This document shows, in pieces, positions 58,373 through 64,000 of a stretch of DNA of 64,000 bases. The position numbers and the translations under genes were made by a program. The stretch is from contig NZ_CP108679.1 in NCBI RefSeq assembly GCF_035994945.1, positions 1 through 64,000 of the forward strand, in the 5' to 3' direction. This DNA is from Streptomyces sp. NBC_01216. GTDB lineage: Bacteria; Actinomycetota; Actinomycetes; Streptomycetales; Streptomycetaceae. Numbering within the stretch: the first letter of the stretch is position 1; every line of letters begins with the position of its first letter. Under the pieces are notes generated by a model. The model was not told where the DNA came from. It did not search any database and saw only the letters and a list, made by a program, of their open reading frames with translations.

Positions 58373-58413
58373 CGGGTTCCCCATCCCGTACGAGACGAGA
58401 GGGAGATCCCAGT

Positions 58414-59091
58414 ATGGACTCCGTCCTGCACACGACGGGCCGGTTCGGCCCGCGCACCCTCCTGATCACCGCCGCCGCCGTTCCGCTGACCGGCTGGGCG
58501 GTCCACGCCGTCGCGCTGTACAAGCAGATCGCCGCCAAGGAGAAGGACCCGCTGACCGGCCTGCTGCGCCGCGACGCCTACACCGCCCGCGCCCGCCGGC
58601 TCCTTGCCCGCCACGGCGACAAGGTGACCGTGGTCATGGTCGACGCCGACCACTTCAAGCAGATCAATGACGGCATGGGCCACGAGGCCGGGGACACCGT
58701 CCTCGCGTCGATCGGCGCCCGGCTCACCGCGTGGGCGGGCCCGCGCGCGTCCGTCGGCAGGCTCGGGGGCGATGAGTTCGCCGTGGTCCTGGAGCTGACC
58801 GCCGACCGCCGCGCGCTGCGCCTGGAGCAGCTGGTCCGGATGCTCCACGTGCCGGTCACCCTGGACGACGGCCGCACCGTCGACGTCGCCGCGTCGGTCG
58901 GCGCCGCGGCCCCGGCCTCGGTCGGCTCCCGCGACCTCACCGCGTTGCAGAGGGCCGCCGATGCCGCTCTCTACGACGGCAAGCACTCCGGCCGGGCGGT
59001 CCTCGCGACGGCGCACCACGTCACGGTGGCGTCCATCAACGGCCGCCGGGCCGGACGTCCGGGCACGGCGGTGTGGGGGCGGGCCGCATGA
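58414..59091 (+). CDS. GGDEF diguanylate cyclase with N-terminal membrane anchor
   Basis: Protein of 225 residues. A hydrophobic segment (LLITAAAVPLTGWAVHAVALY, residues about 16-36) anchors it, followed by a complete GGDEF domain: DPLTGLLRRDAY, VVMVDADHFKQINDGMGHEAGDTVLASIGARL, the active site RLGGDEFAVVL near residue 118, and VAASVGAAAP. With the intact GGDEF signature it should make cyclic di-GMP, the messenger that holds Streptomyces in vegetative growth through BldD. No sensory domain is present. It overlaps the ASCH gene by four bases. A diguanylate cyclase inside a conjugation module is unusual. Confidence 0.9.
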   Translation: MDSVLHTTGRFGPRTLLITAAAVPLTGWAVHAVALYKQIAAKEKDPLTGLLRRDAYTARARRLLARHGDKVTVVMVDADHFKQINDGMGHEAGDTVLASIGARLTAWAGPRASVGRLGGDEFAVVLELTADRRALRLEQLVRMLHVPVTLDDGRTVDVAASVGAAAPASVGSRDLTALQRAADAALYDGKHSGRAVLATAHHVTVASINGRRAGRPGTAVWGRAA

Positions 59092-59528
59092 GCACCGTGA
59101 CCCTGCCCGAGGGCGACTGGATCCGCGGCATCAGCATCCGGCAGCCGTACGCGGCCTGCATCCTCGCCGGAGCCAAGACGGTGGAGAACAGGCCCGTCAG
59201 GTGGCGGACCGGCTGGGTGCTGCTGCACACGAGCAAGACCCTCGACCGGCCCGCCCTGCGCGTCCCGCTGATCGGCCGCACGATCCGCGACCGCCAGCTG
59301 GTCACCGGCGCGGTCGTTGGCGTCGCCCGGATCACGGACTGCCACCAGGACCTCGAGGGAGCGCCGCTCTGCTCGCCGTGGGCACACCCCGGGGCCTGGC
59401 ACCTCGTGCTCCAGGACGTCCAGGAGCTCCCCCTGCCTGTCCCCGCGCGCGGACAGGTCGTGCCCTGGAAGCCGAAGCCGGACCTGCTGGAGCGTGTCTT
59501 CCAGCAGCTGCCCGGCTTCCGGCCGTGA
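59088..59528 (+). CDS. ASCH-domain protein
   Basis: Protein of 146 residues. ASCH (PUA-like) features: ISIRQPYAACILAGAKTVENR, VLLHTSKTLDR, LVTGAVVGVARITDCH and WHLVLQDVQELPLPVPARGQ. ASCH domains bind RNA or modified nucleosides and some hydrolyse N4-acetylcytidine; the Lys in AGAKTVENR fits a substrate-binding role. Start and stop overlap the neighbouring genes by four bases each. Confidence 0.87.
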   Translation: MSTVTLPEGDWIRGISIRQPYAACILAGAKTVENRPVRWRTGWVLLHTSKTLDRPALRVPLIGRTIRDRQLVTGAVVGVARITDCHQDLEGAPLCSPWAHPGAWHLVLQDVQELPLPVPARGQVVPWKPKPDLLERVFQQLPGFRP

Positions 59529-59806
59529 CCACCCGAGCCAAGAAGAAGCCGCCGTTCGAGCCGGGTCTTGTCCCGGCTCCCGGCGCGCTCCTCGAATGGC
59601 GCGACAGCCAGCACTACGACCGCTGGCAGGACCGCCCCTGCGTGCTGTGCGACAAGCCCACGCCGATGCGCTCCCACGCCGGGGAGCCCGTCCACAAGGC
59701 GTGCGCGGAGGACTGGATCGCCGCGAACCCCGTTGAGGCCCGCCGCGAGGGCCGCTTCGCCTCCGACACCCAGCCCAAGAGCACCAAGCGCGCCACCCAC
59801 GCCTGA
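59525..59806 (+). CDS. Small zinc-binding protein
   Basis: Protein of 93 residues, GTG overlapping the ASCH stop. It carries RPCVLCDKPTPMRSHAGEPVHKACAEDWIA, i.e. Cys-x2-Cys, His and a second His-x2-Cys, compatible with one zinc. N- and C-termini are Lys/Arg-rich. No family name assigned. Confidence 0.68.
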   Translation: MTTRAKKKPPFEPGLVPAPGALLEWRDSQHYDRWQDRPCVLCDKPTPMRSHAGEPVHKACAEDWIAANPVEARREGRFASDTQPKSTKRATHA

Positions 59807-59829
59807 ACCCCTCCCCCTCGGAGGTCCCC

Positions 59830-60036
59830 ATGAGCAGCACCGACCGCGACGTCGACCACGCTCTCGCCTACCCCGAACCGCCGGCCTCTCCGCTCTGGCA
59901 CCGCCACGGCGCCGCGAAGGCCCGGCCCCTCACGCCCGCTGAGCAGAAGCGCAACGCCGAGCTCCTGGTGCTCGCGCAGCGCACCCCCCGACCCCGCTCC
60001 CCTCGCCCCACCGAGACCCTGGCGGAGGCCAGCTGA
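59830..60036 (+). CDS. Small hypothetical protein
   Basis: Protein of 68 residues, ATG behind GGAGG. It is Pro/Arg/Ala-rich and largely disordered with one helix (TPAEQKRNAELLVLAQR). Its stop overlaps the next ATG by one base (TGATG), arguing for coupled translation. Confidence 0.55.
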   Translation: MSSTDRDVDHALAYPEPPASPLWHRHGAAKARPLTPAEQKRNAELLVLAQRTPRPRSPRPTETLAEAS

Positions 60037-60521
60037 TGGACACCACCCACTGCACCGTCGACGGCTGGGTCGACGCGATCCCCGCCCCCGGCCCGCACGG
60101 CACCGCGATGTTCGACCTGACCGTCTGTCCCGTCGACGCGGACACCCTCCCCGAGGACGCCCCCGACACGATCGTCTCCTGCACCAGCACGGCCGCCGGG
60201 ATCGTCCACGAGCTGCTGACCCGCATACAGCCTGGCGACCTGCTGCGCGTCACCGGCGACCTGGTCCAGCCTCAGCACCCCGGTACGCCCGCCCGGCTCA
60301 CCGTCGACGTTCTTCAGGTCCTGGACACCGCGCCGATGCTGGCCCTGAGCGACATGGTCATCGACCGGTACGGCGACTACTGCGTGATCTTCGACGCCGA
60401 CACCGACGCCGTACCCGTCTTCACCGCGCGCGGCACGTGGGTCGGCCTCGCCGACAACCCCGACGCCATCACCACCCTGATCGACATCCACGAGCGCGTG
60501 CACGGCGGTGACGACCGATGA
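60036..60521 (+). CDS. Hypothetical protein with a possible OB-like beta barrel
   Basis: Protein of 161 residues. Residues 5-100 alternate strands and turns (CTVDGWVDAIPAPG, FDLTVCPVD, DTIVSCTST, IQPGDLLRVTGDLVQP, LTVDVLQVLD), which could be an OB fold of the single-stranded-DNA-binding kind. The last 60 residues give another alpha/beta segment. The fold idea is only from strand pattern. Overlaps both neighbours. Confidence 0.6.
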   Translation: MDTTHCTVDGWVDAIPAPGPHGTAMFDLTVCPVDADTLPEDAPDTIVSCTSTAAGIVHELLTRIQPGDLLRVTGDLVQPQHPGTPARLTVDVLQVLDTAPMLALSDMVIDRYGDYCVIFDADTDAVPVFTARGTWVGLADNPDAITTLIDIHERVHGGDDR

Positions 60522-60697
60522 CCACCGCCGCGCCCTCCCGCACCGTCCTGGAGCGCTTCCCCGCCGGCCACCCCCGCGGCTCCTGGCCCGCCGACGAATA
60601 CGCCGCAGCCCAGCGCGCCCAGGGCCACGACGCCCACGTCGTGATGGACCTGACCACCGACCAGTTCCTCGTGGTCACCGGCACCACCACCCGATAG
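60518..60697 (+). CDS. Small hypothetical protein
   Basis: Protein of 59 residues from ATG 60518, overlapping the previous stop by four bases. The sequence FPAGHPRGSWPADEYAAAQ followed by AHVVMDLTTDQFLVVTG is a regular small alpha/beta unit. It is followed by a clear terminator, which supports it as last gene of the series. Confidence 0.6.
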   Translation: MTTAAPSRTVLERFPAGHPRGSWPADEYAAAQRAQGHDAHVVMDLTTDQFLVVTGTTTR

Positions 60698-60710
60698 CCC
60701 GCGCCAGACA

Positions 60711-60755
60711 CCAGAGCGCCGCACCTGAGCCGGAAGGCCGGACGCGGCGCTCTGG
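60711..60755 (+). terminator. Terminator
   Basis: Perfect 12-bp stem CCAGAGCGCCGC/GCGGCGCTCTGG around a 21-base loop that holds a second small stem. Confidence 0.8.
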
Positions 60756-60791
60756 CGTTCCTTGTCCTTCACCACCGAGCAGGAGAACCCC

Positions 60792-61139
60792 TTGCACCCG
60801 ATCCGCCTGATCTCGTTCGGCTACCTGCACCTGCCCACCGGCCCGGACGGCTCCCCCGTACCGCCCGCTGCCGACCGCATTGAGGACGTCCGCGCCCGGC
60901 TCCGCGACCCGGCCGCCGCCCGCGACATCCTCGACCTCGACGGCTTCCACCCCCGCGTCCAGGACGTCGTCCTCAACACCCCCGGCGCCCGCGAGCTCCT
61001 CGCCAACCTCGCCGACTACGCCGACCTGCCCGCCGGCCCCCGCCGGATCGCCATCGGATGTGCAGGAGGTAGGCACAGAGGTGTTGACCGGACTACCGCA
61101 CGACACGCCGGAGATGAGCACATCCCCCGCATGGCCTAG
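60792..61139 (+). pseudogene. RapZ C-terminal-domain-like protein, truncated
   Basis: From the TTG at 60792 (behind AGGAGAA) the frame reads IRLISFGYLHLPTG, ...DIEDVRARLRDP-type sequence, LDLDGFHPRVQDVVLNTPGARELLANLADY and RRIAIGCAGGRHRG, the pattern of the RapZ/YvcJ C-terminal domain up to its phosphate-binding GCxGGxHR loop. It then diverges and stops 16 residues later, so the last third of the domain is missing. The GCAGGRHR codons are strikingly different from those before (see findings), marking a junction at about 61056-61080. Confidence 0.7.
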
Positions 61140-61147
61140 GCCGTGTT

Positions 61148-61444
61148 TTAGGTAGCGCGGGCGGCCAGCCACTTGGTGAGGTCGCCCGCGATGCGGTCGT
61201 TGCTGGTCTCGACGGTCACGTCGTGTTCGCGGCGGGTGGTGTCGCGGCGGACGACCTCGTATCCGCCCTCGTCCAGGACGGCGACGGAGGCAAACCAGAC
61301 GGGGTCGTCCTGGTCCGGCTGGATCACGACGAACGTGTTGTCCGAGTCGTTCAGGTCGTCGATCAGCATGAACAGCGCGTCCTCGGACGGGTCGTCGACA
61401 TGGTCACCGTTCTCGCTGTCGGCGCAGTAGTACCTGGCGGCCAC
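61148..61444 (-). CDS. Imm1-like immunity protein, passenger of the IS
   Basis: Protein of 98 residues from GTG 61444 with an excellent GGGGAGGG site; longer starts are possible. It is acidic, with DSENGDHVDDPSEDALFMLI, NTFVVIQPDQDDPVWFASVAVL and a YEVVRRDTTRREHDV segment, which resembles the Imm1 family of toxin-neutralising proteins. It lies between the left end of the IS and the transposase, in the same direction, and its TAA is made by the terminal repeat itself. No matching toxin is visible. Family call is from pattern. Confidence 0.65.
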   Translation of the reverse strand: MAARYYCADSENGDHVDDPSEDALFMLIDDLNDSDNTFVVIQPDQDDPVWFASVAVLDEGGYEVVRRDTTRREHDVTVETSNDRIAGDLTKWLAARAT

Positions 61445-61517
61445 CGAAGCCCTCCCCGAAGATGTGCTGCCCAATGCCGTGATCAGCATGGCACGGCCGT
61501 ATCGGCAGGCCGCTGGT

Positions 61518-62387
61518 TCACAGCCACTGATGGATCGCCGCGACCTGGACGGCCGCCTCGAACCGGACGGCGAGCTTGTCATAGCGGGTCGCGACAGCCC
61601 GGTGCTGCTTGAGGCGGCTGATCCCGCACTCGACCGCGTGGCGGGCCTTGTAGTCCTCCCGGTCGAAGACCGGCGGCCGGCCACCGGCCCGGCCGCGGCG
61701 CTTTCGGTTGCGGACCTGGTCGGCCGGCTCGGCGATGGTGCAGCGGATCCCGCGTCTGCGCAGGTAAGCACGGTTGGCGCGCGAGGAGTACGCCTTGTCA
61801 CCACGCACCCGCAGTGGCCTGCGCCTGGGACGACCACCGCCGACCTTGGGCACCCGGATCGCTTCCAGGACCGGCTCGAACTGCGGACTGTCACCCCGCT
61901 GACCCGCCGTGAACAGCAACGACAGTGGCTTCTGGCCCTGCTCGCAGGCCAGATGGATCTTCGTGGAGAACCCGCCCCGCGACCGGCCCAGCCCGTGGTC
62001 CTCCGGTTCGGTCCCGACGCCTCCCGGGGGCTCCTTCTGCCCGGCCCCGTCCCGGCGGGCACCAGCCGCGTGCTGATGGGCCCGGCAGACCGTGGAGTCG
62101 ACGTTCACCTCCCACGTGATCAGCCCGGCCGCATCAGCCCTCGCCTGCAACAACGTCAGCAGCCGGGCCCACACACCCTGCCGCTGCCACCTGCGGAACA
62201 GTCCGTAAACGGTCTGCCAAGGCCCGTACTCGCGCGGCAGATCACGCCACGGAACACCCGTCCGTACCCGCCACCGAACTCCATTGATCAACCGCCGCCG
62301 GTTCCCGGACCTGCGGCTCACGCCTGCCGCAGGCAGCAACGACTCCAGCACCGACCACTGCTCATCAGAAAGATCCCCACGCCCCAC
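61518..62387 (-). CDS. IS5-family transposase
   Basis: About 289 residues from GTG 62387; a TTG at 62408 would add seven. Single-frame DDE enzyme: GDLSDEQWSVLESLLP, PWRDLPREYGPWQTVY, catalytic Asp in WEVNVDSTVCRAHQHAAG, LGRSRGGFSTKIHLACEQG, second Asp in RVRGDKAYSSRANRAYL and Glu in HAVECGISRLKQHRAVATRYDK. All catalytic residues are present, and no frameshift is needed, unlike in the other IS5-type element of the window. Confidence 0.9.
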   Translation of the reverse strand: MGRGDLSDEQWSVLESLLPAAGVSRRSGNRRRLINGVRWRVRTGVPWRDLPREYGPWQTVYGLFRRWQRQGVWARLLTLLQARADAAGLITWEVNVDSTVCRAHQHAAGARRDGAGQKEPPGGVGTEPEDHGLGRSRGGFSTKIHLACEQGQKPLSLLFTAGQRGDSPQFEPVLEAIRVPKVGGGRPRRRPLRVRGDKAYSSRANRAYLRRRGIRCTIAEPADQVRNRKRRGRAGGRPPVFDREDYKARHAVECGISRLKQHRAVATRYDKLAVRFEAAVQVAAIHQWL

Positions 62388-62488
62388 ACCATGATCATCA
62401 CGGTGCAAGGCGTGTACCGGAACCCCGATCTAAAACACGGCCTAGTCGGTAGACGTTGCGCATCCGAACGACGAAGGAGCGCAAAGAA

Positions 62489-63733
62489 GTTGGACGCAGC
62501 GTCTCGCGACATCCAGTTGATCCGCTTGCCGAGATGGGGGCATGTAGCCGTAGGAGCCGGGGCGGTGCCCTGGCTGGTCTTCGACGAGGAGGGAAGAGCG
62601 GTGGAGCCGATTCGTAGGTTCCTGATCGACTTCGTCGCTCGGGACAATCGGCCGGGCAGCGTCCGCAGCTACGCCTTCGATCTTCTGCGCTGGTGGCGAT
62701 GGCTTCGCGTGGTCCAGGTCGAATGGGACCGGCCACGTCCGCCGAGGTACGCGACTTCGTGCTGTGGCTGCGGGTCGCGACGAAACCTCGGACGTCGGCG
62801 CGGACGCACTCGGCAGCGACCGCGGGGACGACTAACACGATCACGAAGAAGCCGTACCTGGACGACCTCTACAAGCCGCGCACGATCCGGCACAGCAACG
62901 CTGTACTCCGGAGCTTCTACGAATTTTGGATCGAGTCGGGCAGCGGCCCGCTGGTCAACCCGGTGCCGCTGGCCCGGAGCGCGAGGCGCCGCCCGCATGC
63001 CCATCACAACCCGCTGGATCCCTACGGCGGCGAGGGCCGACTGCGCTATAACCCCAAGGTCCCACGTCGGCGGCCACGGCAGATGCCGGACGAGCGATGG
63101 AACGAGCTGTTCGCGGCCCTGCGGTCCAACCGGGACCGGGCGATCCTCGCGCTCGGCATCAGCAACGCCGCTCGGGCTTCCGAGATCCTCGGGGTTCGCG
63201 GCGTTGACGTCGACTGGGGCGATCAGCTAGTACGCGTCGAGCGCAAGGGTTCCCAGGCCGAGCAGTGGCTTCCCTCCAGCCCTGAGTCGTTCATCTGGCT
63301 GCGGCTCTACCAGAGCGAGGGCCCGCCGCTGGATCCGCAGGCCCCGCTGTGGTGGACACTCCGGCGTCGTGACCACGGCGCCGGGCTGGCCTACCAGCCG
63401 ATGAACTACGAGGCCCTGCGCGCGGTGTTCCGCCGGACCAACGCCCTGCTGGGCACGAACTGGTCGATGCACGACCTGCGGCACACCGCCGCGCTGCGGA
63501 TGTCCAGGGACAAGCGGCTGTCGCTGCGAGACGTGCAGACCATCCTTGGTCACGCCAACCTGAGCACTACCGCCGACGTGTATCTCGTCGAGGAAGAAGA
63601 GCAGGTCATCGCCCGGGTTCAGGAGTACCTCGCCGCCCGTGAGGAACGTGCGAAGCACCCCGTGCCGACCGGCGTCGCGACCGGTTACGAGGCTAGCGAC
63701 CTGGCCGTGCTGTTCGGAGGTGGCCAGGCGTGA
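62489..63733 (+). pseudogene. Tyrosine recombinase/integrase, frameshifted
   Basis: Two frames together form one integrase. The first (from TTG 62489, after GGAG) gives LPRWGHVAVGAGAVPWLVFDEEGR and RPGSVRSYAFDLLRWWRWLRVVQVEWDR; the second (from about 62735) continues EVRDFVLWLRVATKP, NAARASEILGVRGVDVDW (catalytic Arg), MHDLRHTAALRM (His-x2-Arg), LGHANLSTTADVYL (His, Tyr). The break lies near 62730-62740. All catalytic residues sit in the second frame, but the core-binding N-terminus would be lost without the frame change. A sequencing error is possible. It overlaps the next gene by four bases. Confidence 0.82.
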
Positions 63734-64000
63734 CGCTACAGGGAGGCCGCCGAGCCAACTCCGTCCGCCGGGCCGGAACCGGCCCCGCGCCGACGAAGCC
63801 GTTGTTCATCGAGCACGACCTCAAAGCGGACAAGGAACGCGTCGGCCCGCACGACCACCTCACCCGAGACGAGGTCCTGGCCCTGCTGCCGACCTCGCCG
63901 CTCTGGCCGCAGAGAACGTACAGCCGCGGCATGTGGCCCGGAACTGTCCGGCTCGCGGGGGCAGCCAAGATCCTCGACTGGCTGCTGACCTTCCCTGAAG
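63730..64000 (+). CDS. Second recombinase-set gene, partial at window edge
   Basis: The GTG at 63730 overlaps the integrase stop by four bases and opens a frame continuing to the window end: FIEHDLKADKERVGPHDHL, LALLPTSPLWPQRTYSRG and VRLAGAAKILDWLLTF. Such a gene directly after a tyrosine integrase, in the multi-recombinase sets of Tn554-like elements, is usually the next integrase-type subunit. Only 90 residues are visible and no catalytic motif is reached, so the call rests mainly on position. Confidence 0.55.
   Translation, partial: MTLQGGRRANSVRRAGTGPAPTKPLFIEHDLKADKERVGPHDHLTRDEVLALLPTSPLWPQRTYSRGMWPGTVRLAGAAKILDWLLTFPE

Larger units (their letters stand above)
61140..62441 (-). mobile_element. 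IS5-family insertion sequence with passenger gene
   Basis: The element is 1302 bp with inverted ends GCCGTGTTTTAG and its complement, flanked by CTAG on both sides (61136-61139 and 62442-62445). It is distinct from the element at 3164-4243 in ends and transposase. Besides the transposase it carries a second gene whose stop codon lies within the left terminal repeat. Confidence 0.9.

Overview
The window is the left end of a linear, high-GC actinobacterial replicon, most likely a Streptomyces linear plasmid. The first bases match the inner part of the archetypal Streptomyces telomere and run into a series of foldback palindromes. A telomere-terminal-protein (Tpg) gene, a two-gene replication locus and a roughly 20 kb conjugation module with an FtsK/TraB-like translocase lie inside. 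Gene families typical of Streptomyces (DUF6233, DUF5999, WhiB, SpdB-like DUF2637, RRQRL zinc protein) agree. No tap gene is recognisable beside tpg.

Layout. 1-0.9 kb: telomeric palindromes. 0.9-2.4 kb: two small winged-helix replication proteins between copies of a TTTGTTCT-N8-AGAACAAA site. 2.6-3.1 kb: a 65-bp inverted repeat pair built around a perfect palindrome. 3.1-8.1 kb: mobile-element scar zone (IS5-type IS, RelE-like remnant, secreted protein, IS1380 IS). 8.2-11.3 kb: tpg, DUF6233, a conserved protein and a serine recombinase. 11.3-16.5 kb: a TnsA/TnsB/TnsC/TniQ transposon. 16.7-19.3 kb: coiled-coil protein gene hit by an IS5-type IS, DUF4240 protein, PIN-like remnant.

19.4-31.9 kb is a compact leftward cluster without NRPS or PKS: C39-like peptidase, serine/threonine dehydratase-like PLP enzyme, D-Ala-D-Ala ligase fragment, IS110 debris, small membrane protein, ornithine-cyclodeaminase homologue, class I/II aminotransferase, aldo/keto reductase, molybdopterin oxidoreductase, DapF-like epimerase, Fe/2-oxoglutarate dioxygenase, haem-oxygenase-like diiron protein and an EamA exporter. 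This looks like a pathway to a small amino-acid-derived metabolite and is the most interesting candidate for an undescribed system. Its proximal part has been damaged by an IS110 rearrangement.

32.7-41 kb holds a large winged-helix/zinc-finger protein with a small partner resembling the N-terminus of DciA, a RibD-like deaminase and reductase under XRE regulators, and a GntR-GNAT fusion facing direct-repeat operators. 41.4-61.1 kb is a rightward transfer module of about thirty small genes around the SpdB-like membrane protein and the TraB/FtsK ATPase. It includes WhiB, a diguanylate cyclase, an ASCH protein, a P-loop kinase and many zinc-binding small proteins; the 3' part of the spdB-like gene carries eleven GTGAGCGC octamers that could be a transfer-recognition site. 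The module ends in a truncated RapZ-like gene followed by an IS5-type IS carrying an Imm1-like passenger gene. A frameshifted tyrosine recombinase and a second recombinase-type gene run off the window.
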